Of a stretch of 64,000 bases of DNA, positions 28,239 through 37,669 are shown piece after piece. The DNA comes from Bacillus sp. V5-8f (GTDB lineage Bacteria; Bacillota; Bacilli; Bacillales; DSM-1321): NCBI RefSeq assembly GCF_002863565.1, contig NZ_PGUW01000018.1:62001-126000 (forward strand), in the 5' to 3' direction. The translations under genes were made by a program, and so were the position numbers. How positions within the stretch are numbered: position 1 is the first letter of the stretch; every line of letters begins with the position of its first letter. Below the pieces are notes generated by a model that worked only from the letters and a program-made list of their open reading frames with translations, had not been told where the DNA came from and made no database searches.

Positions 28239-28423
28239 AAGGTGAATAAGACCCTAGGGCTATACGCTAATATTAAAATCATATTGGCTCCTTTTTTATG
28301 ACTATTATCTGCACATAGTTATCAACTATTTATAGTTCTATTACTAAAATCCGCAATTGTCAGATTCCTCTTACATATTTTACGAAATATAATAAAGGGA
28401 AATATGAAGAAAGGTGTGATATT

Positions 28424-29168
28424 TTGACTTCACCGGTAAATCCGTCAGATCCAAATTCCATCCCCAAGTTTGTGGATGAACTTAGGAAGCCTCCCGTTGC
28501 TATACCAAAAATTTGTAGTGACTATCCCAAAAATTCATACTATGAGCTTAAAATGAAAGAAGCGGAACATCGTTTCCATAAAGACTTCCCAAAATCAACT
28601 ATATGGGGATATGATGGGATATGTCCTGGCCCGACAATTGAGGCTCCGAAAGATAAAACGACTTATGTTAAGTACCTCAATAATTTGCCCACAAAGCACT
28701 TTTTTCCAGTTGACTATACCCTTCACAGTGCTGTTGATTCACCAGAAGTGAGAACTGTAGTCCATTTACATGGAGCAAATGTTGATTGGGAAAGTGATGG
28801 ACACGGATCACGCTCATATTGTTAGGGATTTGCCATTAAGTATTAGTACAGATCAGTATGGAAGGCCAATGTTATTATTGAATGACCGCATGTATCATGA
28901 ACCAGCCACCGAAAAGCCTTCGTTTGATAGCATTGAGATTTGGAATTTTATTAATGCAACCCCTCTTAATCACCCTATTCATGTGCACTTGGTACAGTTT
29001 AAAATTATAGAACGGCGACCATTCAACGTAGAACGTTATCAAAATGAAGGAATACTTGAGTTTACAGGGGATGCGGTGGAACCACGCGACTACGAAAGAG
29101 GCTGGAAGGATATGTTGAACATTTTTATCATGGGGATTGGAAACTTAGATTATTATCCAGGTCTTTAA
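28424..29168 (+). pseudogene. cotA: CotA-type multicopper oxidase (spore laccase), deleted and frameshifted
   Basis: The N-terminal part reads like B. subtilis CotA domain 1 (IPKFVDELRKPPVAIPK, WGYDGICPGPTIEA, TVVHLHGANVDWESDG). The frame then shifts and jumps to domain 3 (QYGRPMLLLNDRMYHEP, EIWNFINATPLNHPIHVHLV, ERGWKD). About 250 codons between them are missing, and the final HCHxxxH copper segment is lost. One or two HxH sites remain (HLHG, HPIHVHL), but the copper centre cannot form. TTG start with AAAGGTG. Confidence 0.88.
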
Positions 29169-29173
29169 TAATT

Positions 29174-29821
29174 TTATTGTACATTTTTGTCCGAATGCGA
29201 AGATTCATCCAATTCCATAAGTTTAATGTAAATTACCTCTACTAACCAAAACTTCTCAAGGGTTTCTTTTGGCATTCCTTTACCTTCATCCTTAATGATA
29301 ATGGAAACTTGTCCGTGTTCATTTGCTAAAGATACGGAAACATTGCCTCCGTCAGGCATCGCTTCAATTGCGTTTTTGATCAAGTTAATCAATACCTGCT
29401 TTAATTGGTTGCTTTCACAATGGATAAGGATGTTCCGTTGATCGCCATTAAATATTATATTTACATTTCTTAAGATGGACTCGGGCTGCATAAATGTTAC
29501 TACTGATTTGACCAAAGCCACGATATCCGTTTGATTAAAATGAACGATATGAGGTTAGCCAGCAACATAAATTCACTCACAATGGAATTTATCCTGTCAA
29601 TTTCGTCTAGTATAATCTCTACATATGTTTTATGTTCCAAGGATACTCTTTCGTTTAGCATCTGGGCGGCCCTTTTTTTATCGGTAACCTTATGCCGAAT
29701 CGCAATATACTGATAAGGCCTGCCATTTTGATCCACATATGGAATGACCGTAGAATATACACAATAATGTGATTCAGCCTTTGCCCTGTGTTTTTCCCCT
29801 CTCCAAATATGGCCGCATTTA
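29174..29821 (-). pseudogene. PAS sensor histidine kinase remnant
   Basis: Right-hand part: PAS/PAC end (WRGEKHRAKAES, YQYIAIRHKVTDKKRA). After that a piece of a HisKA helix without the His box (ILDEIDRINSIVSEFMLLA), then a frameshift near 29510 into HATPase motifs (LKQVLINLIKNAIEAMPDGG, IKDEGKGMPKE). The G2 box and C-terminus are missing. Domain order matches sporulation-type PAS kinases. It sits tail-to-tail with the dead cotA. Confidence 0.82.
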
Positions 29822-29849
29822 ACTTAATGAATGCTCCATAAGTATTTAT

Positions 29850-30131
29850 CTATACGCCCATCATTTTCAATAATTGACGAAGACCTTCTAAAGCAAATCC
29901 ACCTAAATATCTATATGCAATTAAAGCGATGAAAGGTGAAATGTCAATTACACCAAGAGGCGGGATAAACCGCCTAAATATATCTAAGTATGGGTCAACT
30001 AGTTTACTAACCCATATGCCAATCTTGGTTGTATTAAACTGAGGGAACCAGGAACCAAAGATGGATATTAAAATTAACCAATAATAAATATCGTAAACAT
30101 ACTGTCCAATATGCAAAATAATAGAGCCCAT
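29850..30131 (-). CDS. YggT-family membrane protein
   Basis: About 93 aa. Two hydrophobic helices, with the family motif YYWLILISIFGSWFPQ in the first and KLVDPYLDIFRRFIPPLGVIDISP between them, then FIALIAYRYLGG. YggT/YlmG proteins are integral membrane proteins linked to cell division or membrane organisation. In B. subtilis ylmG lies in the division cluster; this extra copy stands alone, near decayed genes. Confidence 0.88.
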   Translation of the reverse strand: MGSIILHIGQYVYDIYYWLILISIFGSWFPQFNTTKIGIWVSKLVDPYLDIFRRFIPPLGVIDISPFIALIAYRYLGGFALEGLRQLLKMMGV

Positions 30132-30388
30132 GTTCATTCTTCCCGTCTATTTATTTAATACCCTTTTAATACTTTGTATTACTATTTCTGTAATTCTTCA
30201 TATGTATACACATACGTTTGTTGCCCAAAAAGGTTTCATTCTTATTCTCCTGATTCCCCACTGTAGAGAAAAACAAAAAAGGCTGCCAAAGCAGCCCTAG
30301 TTATTTAGCAAAGCAACCGTTCGTATTAACAGAATAACGGACCCTAAAAACTCTTGTCTTTTAATCAAGCTCGTACTTTATATTACTT

Positions 30389-32818
30389 TTATAGATTCGG
30401 TATCAGTTGTTGTTGAAGAATCGTATTCATCTCCCCAGCTGGTATTGGCCGGCTGAAGAAGTATCCTTGGGCTTCATTACATTTTTCCTGTTGGAGAAAA
30501 TCTAATTGTTCCGTTGTCTCCACACCCTCTGCAATCACTTTCAAATCCAAGTTATGAGCCATATTAATAATGGTGCTAACAAGAGAAGCATCTTTCTGAT
30601 CATTAAAAATGTTCCTTATAAAAGTCTGATCGATCTTTAAGGTATCAATAGGAAATGTCTTCAGATAGCTTAAAGAAGAATATCCAGTTCCAAAGTCATC
30701 AATCGATAAATGAATTCCCATTTCCTTCAATGTATGCATCGTCGATATGGCATGCTTCGAATCTTGAATAATACTTTCAGTAAGTTCAAGTTCCAGGTAC
30801 ATGGGATCAAGTTCCGTCTCCTTCAATATTTTTTTTACCGTCTCTACAAAGTTAGACTGCTGGAACTGGCGTGAAGAAATATTGACAGCCACCCGTAAAG
30901 GTGGATACCCATCCTCCTGCCAGGCCTTGTTCTGAAGGCAGGCAGTTTTCAGCACCCATTCTCCTATGGGCAATATTAATCCGGTTTCTTCCGCCAAAGG
31001 AATAAATTCAGCTGGAGACACCATGCCCCACTCTGGATGCTGCCACCGAATCAGGGCTTCAACTCCACGTAATTTCCCGGTCTTCACATCCATTTGTGGC
31101 TGATAATAAATTTTAAATTCATTAAGATCCAAAGCTTTACGTAAGCTAATTTCCAGCTTCATTTTCTTGGTTATGGCCTCATTCATATCTGGAGTGTAAA
31201 ACTGAAAATTATTTTTTCCGTCTTCTTTTACCCGGTACATAGCAGTATCGGCATTTTTAATCAGTGTTTCTGTATCTCTTCCATCAGTTGGATAAACAGA
31301 GATACCAATCGATGGCGTTACAAATAGTTCATGTGTGCCTAGCATTATAGGGCTTCTAAATAAATCAACAATCTTTTGCGCAATCTTAGTCATTTTATCT
31401 GTATCACACTGTGGAACGAGCACAATAAATTCATCACCGCCTTGACGAGAAACTGTATCTGATGTTCCCACGCAGGCTTTAATTCGCTTGGCTACTTCTA
31501 TTAATAATTGATCACCTATGGCGTGTCCTAACGTATCATTAATGTACTTAAAACGATCTAGATCGATGAACATCACACTAAGAGATTGTTTATGCTCATG
31601 TGCTTGACCTAATGCCGTATTAAGACGGTCATTTAATAAGCGACGGTTGGGCAAACCAGTCAAAGGATCACGGTACACCATTTGGTTAATTTTTTCCTCA
31701 GATTGTTTTCTTTCTGTAATATCCCGAATGATACTGCTAAAATACAGATTTCCTTCTTCCTGCCACGTCCCGATAGAAAGTTCAATGGGAAAGATTTTGC
31801 CCCCTTTTTTTAAACCTTGTAATTCTACCATTTTCCCGATTGTTTCAGTTTCTTGAGCAGAAAAGTTTCGTTCCATTCCTATTTGAATGGCCTCTCTAAA
31901 ATTTTTGGGAATGATCAGTTGTAAATTTTCCCCTAAAACTTCTTTTTCTAAATAGCCAAACATCTCTTCTGCACCCTTATTCCATGAAATGATGGTTCCA
32001 TGGCTATCGGCTAAAATAATGGCATCTGTTGCTGATTCTATAACCGACCGAAACTTACTCTCGAACTTAATCGATTGAGATTCAAATTTCTTATCTACGA
32101 AAATACTAATGAATACTAGCCCGAAAATGATAAGCATTCCCATGCCAATACCATACGCGAGAAATGTGCTTTCAGGTACAGATTCTGAACTGTGCACGTG
32201 CACGTGACCCTTAAAGCTAGCAGAACTCATTCCAGTGTAATGCATGCCAGATATCGCGACTCCCATCACTAATGAACTACCCATTTTTCTCCACCGCATA
32301 TTGGGAGTGTGTGAATTTTGGCTGATGAAAAATAAAAGGTACAAGGCCACCATTGAGGCGATAAATGCAATAATAGCGGAAAGAACCCATAATAGGAGGT
32401 TGTACTCAATCTCTGCTCCCATCTTCATGGCTTCCATTCCGGTATAATGCATGGATACAATTCCTATGGCCATAAAAAGGGCTCCCGGTATGACTTGCCA
32501 TTTCCCCATCGCAGTCCGACTGATAATAAAAAAAGCAATGCCGGAAGATATAACGGCTGGAAAAATAGAAAGAATTACCAATACAAGATCATAAGAGACG
32601 GGTATGGATAAATGGAAAGCAAGCATTGCGATAAAATGCATGGCCCATATACCCATACCCATAGCAAACGCGCCTGTCCACAGCCAAATGTGCCGTAACA
32701 TGCCTTTTGCTTTATTGATTTGTATACCTAACGCCAATCCAGCATAAGATGCAAGGATGGCAATGATTATAGAAAGTGTGACAAGTGAGATTTGATAGGT
32801 ACCATGGAATGTTTCCAT
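30389..32818 (-). CDS. dgcW: MHYT-PAS-GGDEF-EAL protein (DgcW/YkoW-like)
   Basis: 809 aa. Seven-helix MHYT sensor (residues 1-245) with MHYTGMEAMKM and MHYTGMSSASF plus the variant MHFIAMLAF, proposed to bind copper or gas. PAS domain (about 255-370), GGDEF domain with intact RQGGDEFIVLV, EAL domain with intact VEALIRWQHPEWG, LELTES and DDFGTGYSSL. Diguanylate cyclase and phosphodiesterase motifs both look complete, so it can make and/or break c-di-GMP. Order and length match B. subtilis DgcW (YkoW). It may feed the c-di-GMP riboswitch at 14.3 kb. Confidence 0.92.
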   Translation of the reverse strand: METFHGTYQISLVTLSIIIAILASYAGLALGIQINKAKGMLRHIWLWTGAFAMGMGIWAMHFIAMLAFHLSIPVSYDLVLVILSIFPAVISSGIAFFIISRTAMGKWQVIPGALFMAIGIVSMHYTGMEAMKMGAEIEYNLLLWVLSAIIAFIASMVALYLLFFISQNSHTPNMRWRKMGSSLVMGVAISGMHYTGMSSASFKGHVHVHSSESVPESTFLAYGIGMGMLIIFGLVFISIFVDKKFESQSIKFESKFRSVIESATDAIILADSHGTIISWNKGAEEMFGYLEKEVLGENLQLIIPKNFREAIQIGMERNFSAQETETIGKMVELQGLKKGGKIFPIELSIGTWQEEGNLYFSSIIRDITERKQSEEKINQMVYRDPLTGLPNRRLLNDRLNTALGQAHEHKQSLSVMFIDLDRFKYINDTLGHAIGDQLLIEVAKRIKACVGTSDTVSRQGGDEFIVLVPQCDTDKMTKIAQKIVDLFRSPIMLGTHELFVTPSIGISVYPTDGRDTETLIKNADTAMYRVKEDGKNNFQFYTPDMNEAITKKMKLEISLRKALDLNEFKIYYQPQMDVKTGKLRGVEALIRWQHPEWGMVSPAEFIPLAEETGLILPIGEWVLKTACLQNKAWQEDGYPPLRVAVNISSRQFQQSNFVETVKKILKETELDPMYLELELTESIIQDSKHAISTMHTLKEMGIHLSIDDFGTGYSSLSYLKTFPIDTLKIDQTFIRNIFNDQKDASLVSTIINMAHNLDLKVIAEGVETTEQLDFLQQEKCNEAQGYFFSRPIPAGEMNTILQQQLIPNL

Positions 32819-33230
32819 ATAGCATCCCCCTTATATTAATAACTACATAAGCTTTCTAAAAATTAGTTCGATTTTCCACTACTGTATAAGATTAACATAC
32901 ATTCAAATCAATAAAGTCCTAACTGCGGTTAAAATTATGTAAATGTAAGTATCTTTTTTTAGCTCTCTTAGAAATATTCATCGGTTAACACTTAAACGAC
33001 CAAACTTAATGTCAACTCGTTTTGCCCCCAGTCATATGCAGACCCGAAACAAAAAGGTACCGTGTTCAATAAGCAACTAGGACTATATTACTACTAATCA
33101 GATGAATTTCAAGTATAAGTTAGATAAACTTGAAAAAATATCCTATAGGATAATAGCACAAACATGATTCAACCTTTAATACACTGATATGGACACTTAG
33201 TCTTTAGCCCACACAGTTACACAAAAGAGG

Positions 33231-33276
33231 CTGACTCAAAAGGTCGTTAAACGACGACTTTCTGAGTCAGTTTTTT
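33231..33276 (+). terminator. Hairpin terminator
   Basis: CTGACTCA ... TGAGTCAG arms with an inner GTCGTT/ACGAC stem and a TTTTTTATT run. Confidence 0.75.
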
Positions 33277-33474
33277 ATTAACCCTTCCGCTTTACTTTTT
33301 TTGGAAAATAAAAAGCGGATTAGAGGTGAGTTTTCATCTATTCTCCGTAATTTCCTCAGGGCCTCTTATACAGCTCTCAATCATTATGGCGGTCAATGTA
33401 AGATGGGGCGGAATATCAGAGAAGGGGTTGTGGATGGCTTTCTGAATGTCTTTGGTACAAAAAACGCGATGGCT

Positions 33475-33512
33475 TAATATATAATATGTACAAGCTCTCC
33501 AACTGACAGCCT
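33475..33512 (-). promoter_or_regulatory. Orphan sporulation-type promoter copy
   Basis: Minus strand GAGAGCTTGTACATATTATA is the same as upstream of the gene at 5553, including CATATTAT (CATAnnnT). No tiny-TM gene follows. Confidence 0.45.
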
Positions 33513-33526
33513 TTTATTTAAAAGAG

Positions 33527-33567
33527 AAAGCCTAATAATAAGGTTTACACCAAATTATTAGGCCTTA
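33527..33567 (-). terminator. Terminator of tiny-TM gene at 33577
   Basis: AGCCTAATAAT and ATTATTAGGCCTT arms; minus strand ends TTTCTCTTTT. Confidence 0.65.
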
Positions 33568-33576
33568 TTAGTTAGA

Positions 33577-33681
33577 TTAGCAACCCCAAGTACAGAAACC
33601 TGCTCCTATAATGATGACCAACAAAACGAAAATAACAAGAACGAATGCAGCTTCACGACCACGTCCGTATTCTTCTCCCAT
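33577..33681 (-). CDS. Tiny transmembrane protein, EYGRGRE subtype
   Basis: 34 aa: MGEEYGRGREAA head, helix FVLVIFVLLVIIIGAGF, tail CTWGC. AAGGAG ribosome site. It lies downstream of the similar gene at 33783 on the same strand, so the two may be a tandem duplication. A terminator separates them, and no CATAnnnT promoter of the 5553 type is visible in the short gap. Confidence 0.8.
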   Translation of the reverse strand: MGEEYGRGREAAFVLVIFVLLVIIIGAGFCTWGC

Positions 33682-33726
33682 AATAGCACTCCTTACTTTT
33701 TAAGTTTGTATGACATTCCATTTATC

Positions 33727-33782
33727 AAAAAGCCTAAGAATAGGGTTGTACCACATGGGCTTGACCTATTATTAGGCTTTTT
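33727..33782 (-). terminator. Terminator between tandem tiny-TM genes
   Basis: AAAAAGCCTAAGAATAGG and CCTATTATTAGGCTTTTT arms. Confidence 0.75.
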
Positions 33783-33878
33783 CTAGTAGATAAAAGAGAA
33801 ACCTAAAATAATCACCAACAGAACGAAAATAACCAGAACAAATGCAGCCTCTCTGCCACGTCCGTATTCTTCACCCAT
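33783..33878 (-). CDS. Tiny transmembrane protein, EYGRGRE subtype
   Basis: 31 aa: MGEEYGRGREAA, then FVLVIFVLLVIILGFSFIY; the hydrophobic part is identical to that of 5553-5645. AAAGGAG ribosome site. Upstream (33885-33930, minus strand) TGTCACTTTGATAGC then TGTACATATGAT matches the 5553 promoter region, with CATATGAT fitting CATAnnnT. Confidence 0.82.
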   Translation of the reverse strand: MGEEYGRGREAAFVLVIFVLLVIILGFSFIY

Positions 33879-34236
33879 ACTATTCACTCCTTTCCTTTTA
33901 CTCAATCTCATCATATGTACAGGCTATCAAAGTGACAGTGTTTTTAATGAGTATCTATTAAATTGATGAGAATGCACATTTTTCATTAGATTTTTGGAGT
34001 ATGTAATTTTGCTGTTCATCTATAAATAAAAACCTTCTAACCTCCTTGAATAAATAACATCGTTCAGCAAAATCTAAATTTACAACAGCGCTGTACAACA
34101 TCACAAAAAGCCTTCATTCGGGGGAATGAAGGCTTTTTCCAGGGTGTCGAGAAACTTGTTAAGATGTATAAAAGTGTATAAAACTCAAAATAGGGATTGG
34201 AAGGATTCAAAATTGATATGGCAAAAATCGTCTTTT
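33879..34236. other. Intergenic region
   Basis: Holds the tiny-TM promoter at its left end and a strong bidirectional hairpin at 34105-34138. No gene seen. Confidence 0.4.
34105..34138. terminator. Strong bidirectional terminator hairpin
   Basis: AAAAAGCCTTCATTC and GAATGAAGGCTTTTT arms with a GGGG loop. No gene ends directly at it, so a flanking gene may have been lost. Confidence 0.75.
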
Positions 34237-34288
34237 CTTTATTCAACTAACGCCCCCTATAGTTTAAGTGCAACTTTTCACATACTTG
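34237..34288 (-). repeat. Cassette element, chimeric copy at 34.2 kb
   Basis: Left-half start (TTATTCAACTAACGCCCCC) runs straight into the right-half end (AGTTTAAGTGCAACTTTTCA), with the central part deleted. Confidence 0.6.
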
Positions 34289-34308
34289 TGTTTTGGAGGT
34301 GACGACCG

Positions 34309-34392
34309 TGCAGCTTTATTGGTCAAATCATCAACTGGCCTACCTACTATTTCAGACAGGGATCGACATGATATGGCCAATGAGAGGATGAC
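34309..34392 (+). CDS. Possible 27-aa peptide
   Basis: A perfect GGAGGTGA precedes a GTG start; reads QLYWSNHQLAYLLFQTGIDM and ends WPMRG. A hairpin with arms AGACTGCTC and GAGTAGTCT follows at about 34437. Good signals, but the peptide resembles nothing known and may be the start of a lost gene. Confidence 0.25.
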
Positions 34393-34536
34393 CAATTAAA
34401 TTAGGAGTAGCATGATTATACTTAGAAAAGGTTTCAAAGACTGCTCTTTTTCGGGAGTAGTCTTCTTATTTGCATGTCAGGCCTGTTTTCATCAGTGTCC
34501 GACAGTAGTGTGAAGGATTAGACATTTCAATTAATA

Positions 34537-35337
34537 TTAAATGAACAACAATAAACTGAGAGCCATTACTGCCATCCCGGCAATCAATCCATAAATGGAT
34601 ACATGACCTTCATCATATTTTTTAGCAGCAGGAATTAATCCATCAAGTGATATAAAAACCATGATGCCAGCCACCGCAGCAAAAACCATTCCAAACATTA
34701 CATCGTTAAGGAACGGCATTAAGATCAGGTAGGCAATAACTGCACCGACAGGCTCCGATAATCCTGATAAAAATGACAGTTTAAAGGCTTTCTTCTTGTT
34801 TCCCGTGGCAAAGTATATCGGCACGGCCACTGCAATGCCCTCTGGAATATTATGAATTGCTATCGCAAAGGCTATTGCCATACCCAAAGACGGGTCTTGC
34901 AGGGCTGACGTGAATGTAGCAATTCCCTCGGGAAAATTATGAATGGCAATGGCTAACGCAGTAAATGTACCCATTTTCAATAATGCAGTCTCTTCAACGG
35001 AGGAATTCATATCCTCTACCTTCTGGTGTTCATGAGGATTCCCATGTGTAGGTATAAATTTGTCAATGAATGCGATAAGGAGCATGCCTGCAAAGAACCC
35101 GCCAACGGTCAGCCAGTTACCTAACTGGACCCCAACACTATCAACCAGGGCAGTCTTGGCTTTCACAAAAATTTCTACCAATGAAACATAAATCATAACA
35201 CCCGCCGAAAAACCGAGCGTCAAAGATAAAAATTTTTTGTTCGTCTTTCTTGTAAGTAACGCGATAACACTTCCAATTCCGGTTGCCAGTCCGGCTAACA
35301 ATGTAAGGCTAAAAGCCAAAATCACGTTTTCTTCCAT
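34537..35337 (-). CDS. ZIP-family metal transporter (ZupT-like)
   Basis: 266 aa, eight predicted helices. The two metal-site helices are clear: AIHNFPEGIATF (helix IV) and AIHNIPEGIAVAVP (helix V), with FSAGVMIYVSLVEIF earlier and a cytosolic His-containing loop (THGNPHEHQKVED). ZupT-type proteins import Zn2+, Fe2+ and other divalent metals. GGGGGAGA ribosome site. Next upstream on the same strand is mntH, separated by about 140 bp; no shared operator seen. Confidence 0.92.
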   Translation of the reverse strand: MEENVILAFSLTLLAGLATGIGSVIALLTRKTNKKFLSLTLGFSAGVMIYVSLVEIFVKAKTALVDSVGVQLGNWLTVGGFFAGMLLIAFIDKFIPTHGNPHEHQKVEDMNSSVEETALLKMGTFTALAIAIHNFPEGIATFTSALQDPSLGMAIAFAIAIHNIPEGIAVAVPIYFATGNKKKAFKLSFLSGLSEPVGAVIAYLILMPFLNDVMFGMVFAAVAGIMVFISLDGLIPAAKKYDEGHVSIYGLIAGMAVMALSLLLFI

Positions 35338-35476
35338 CGGTCTATCTCCCCCTGCGAACAGTTGCAGCCATTTTCACCTTATTACATACTACACTGAAAA
35401 CATTGACTTTGTGCCAAACTGTTTCCTTTGATAAACATTTGACACTTAAACATTACTTTGCTCATATAGATTGAGA

Positions 35477-36763
35477 TTAATGAAAAGTCTCAAAAAGCAG
35501 AAAAATATTTAATAAAATAACGATTGCTGCTATGACCCAGCCTACTACTGTTGTCAGCCTATGATTGGTCAGCCCGCCCATGATTTTTTTGTTGCTCGTA
35601 AAAATAATCAACGGAATCAGAGCGAACGCAATGCCAAAGGATAGAATGACTTGACTCATAACCAAGGCATTTGTCGGATTAATACCAGATATGATAATGA
35701 GTAAAGGTGGCACCACCGTGATAGCACGCCGTAAATACAGATTTATTTTCTTGTTTATAAATCCTTGCATCACCACATCGCCGGCCATCGTACCTACTGA
35801 AGAACTGGACAACCCGGCAATTAATAGGCTTAGTCCGAAAGAAATCGACGCAACAGGACCAACTAAATGGCCAAATTGATGGAAGGCTGTAGACAAATCT
35901 TCAATGATTAGACCGTTTTTGAAAAAAAGCGATGCAGAAACGATCAGCATACTCATGTTAATGGCCCCAGCCAGCATCATGGCAATAATGATATCCAAAA
36001 ATTCCAGTTTGAATATTTGCTTTTTGTCGAAATCGTTCTGTCCTACCACACGCTTTTGAGTGAGGGAGGAATGGAGATAGATGGCATGAGGCATGACCGT
36101 CGCCCCCAGAATGCCGGAAGCTAAAAGAATGCTGTCTACCCCTTCAAACTTTGGAGTAAAAACCCCTTCCGCTACAGCACTTATATCAGGCTTTGCCAAA
36201 ACTACCTGACAGGCGAATGCTACTACCACAATCATAACCATCGCTGCTATGCCGGCCTCCAATGAGCGGTATCCACGACGCTGCAATTCCAAAATAAGGA
36301 AAGATGCACCCGCAGTGATGAGTGCAGCAGGAAGCATAGGTATATCAAATAGTAAATTAAGTCCTAGAGCCGCTCCAATAAATTCTGCCAAATCGGTTGC
36401 AATGATAACCAGTTCACTTTGTATCCACAAAAAAAGAGCTACGGATGTTGGGAATAAATCACGTGCTACTTCCGGTAAATTCATACCCGTCGCAATTCCC
36501 AGTTTGGCAGATAAGGATTGTATTAACACGGCCATTATATTAGATACGGCAATCACCCATAGCAAAAGATAACCGAATTTTGAACCAGCCGTTATATTGG
36601 TTGCAAAATTACCAGGATCTATATACGCAACAGAGGCAATGAAAGCCGGTCCGAGGAAGGGTAAAATCCTTTTAAAACCAGTTACATCCCCTCTTAAAAC
36701 TGCCTCCGCGGAAATTAATGTCTTATTTTTTAGTAAGATGGTTTCGAGCTTTCGTTTTTTCAA
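35477..36763 (-). CDS. mntH: NRAMP-family Mn2+/H+ symporter
   Basis: 428 aa, 11 helices. Metal site DPGNFATN in helix 1 and MPHAIYLH in helix 6 are intact. The sequence AYIDPGNFATNITAGSKFGY and QSLSAKLGIATGMNLPEVAR are typical of Bacillus MntH. It imports Mn2+ with protons. TTG start with GGGGGG 7 nt upstream. An MntR operator lies in the promoter region, so Mn2+-dependent repression is expected. Confidence 0.95.
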   Translation of the reverse strand: MKKRKLETILLKNKTLISAEAVLRGDVTGFKRILPFLGPAFIASVAYIDPGNFATNITAGSKFGYLLLWVIAVSNIMAVLIQSLSAKLGIATGMNLPEVARDLFPTSVALFLWIQSELVIIATDLAEFIGAALGLNLLFDIPMLPAALITAGASFLILELQRRGYRSLEAGIAAMVMIVVVAFACQVVLAKPDISAVAEGVFTPKFEGVDSILLASGILGATVMPHAIYLHSSLTQKRVVGQNDFDKKQIFKLEFLDIIIAMMLAGAINMSMLIVSASLFFKNGLIIEDLSTAFHQFGHLVGPVASISFGLSLLIAGLSSSSVGTMAGDVVMQGFINKKINLYLRRAITVVPPLLIIISGINPTNALVMSQVILSFGIAFALIPLIIFTSNKKIMGGLTNHRLTTVVGWVIAAIVILLNIFLLFETFH

Positions 36764-36804
36764 ACTGTTTCCCCCCTACCCAATATTAACCTTGTTTCAA
36801 AAAA

Positions 36805-36820
36805 GTTTCCCTAAGGCAAA
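36805..36820 (-). promoter_or_regulatory. MntR operator upstream of mntH
   Basis: Minus strand TTTGCCTTAGGGAAAC, matching the known Bacillus MntR box (TTTGCMTTARGGAAAC form). Confidence 0.85.
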
Positions 36821-37139
36821 ATATAGCTACTTATAATCTTAAGGCATTGTTTAAATTATGTAAAATACTTTGAAGGGGAATTTTCTATTTAACCACGTGA
36901 GTTGATCATCCGTACAGTGAAAATCTTATGGTCTGTAGAAAAGAACCCCGAGCCGTGGAAAATCATGTAGTAAATAAATTAGGATGCTGATAAAAGGATA
37001 GGAATATAACGATTTAAAAGAACATAAAGCAATCTATAATTTGAAACCTTGATTGCATTCATTATGAAATATAGCCTCTTAACGTAAAAAGAAACCAAGC
37101 GGATAACATTTTCTTAGCATTGGGAAGGATATATTAGGT
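36821..37139. other. Intergenic region, nothing recognisable
   Basis: AT-rich, no coding frame with signals. Separates mntH from a gene remnant. Confidence 0.35.
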
Positions 37140-37363
37140 ACAAATACAAATACGCTGTTTTTTGCCTTTTTTGGAGGTTCTATGGCGTTGGGTTTAAAGA
37201 CTTATCTTATTCCATAGGAGAAATCATAAATTCAAAATTATTCAGTGCCGAGATGATTTCTATATTTTGTGCAGGAATTGGCATCGCTCTCATTATTCCA
37301 ATCACCTCCTGGATTAATGCCTATTATTTGATAAAGAAAAGAGAGAAATCACATGATAGTTAA
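37140..37363 (+). pseudogene. YibE/F-family membrane protein remnant
   Basis: The frame gives GTNTNTLFFAFFGGSMALG, shifts near 37187 and continues FKDLSYSIGEIINSKLFSAE, then MISIFCAGIGIALIIPITSW and a stop. IGEIIN...EMIS...GIGIALIIPITSW resembles the C-terminal end of YibE/F proteins. Everything upstream is absent. Family call is tentative. Confidence 0.5.
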
Positions 37364-37669
37364 AAAAAGAATTAATGTTTTTATTTAAGGCAACGGCTTT
37401 TTGCATTTAAGTAAGGAAAGTTATACTTGATTTTAAAAATGGAACAGGCATTGAAAGATCCAGGGAATTTACAACAATGTGTTGAACTATATGCCTTGTT
37501 ATTCCTGGTGCTATGATAAAGATGGGCATACCAAAATACAAATTGCTTCGTGAAAAAAGTTTAGAATAAGCAAGTCACCTTGGATTCCATGGGTTTGGCT
37601 GACCGGTCTGCGTAAACATAGGCTAAATCACAGTTTGAATAGCGAAAACCTTTGAAGGACATACGAAAC

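Larger units (their letters stand above)
32819..33576. other. Intergenic region with hairpin and an orphan promoter copy
   Basis: No intact gene. Contains the hairpin at 33231-33276 and, at 33475-33512 on the minus strand, TGTCAGTTGGAGAGC followed by TTGTACATATTATATATT. That matches the promoter region of the EYGRGRE tiny-TM genes but leads to no such gene. A scrap at 33380-33470 (GRNIREGVVDGFLNVFG) may be a remnant. Confidence 0.45.

Noticed and set aside
30262..30345. Cassette element copy behind the DgcW-like gene
   Set aside because: Only the hairpin AAGGCTGCC/GGCAGCC-type centre is present; the flanks do not fit. Treated as an ordinary terminator-like hairpin.
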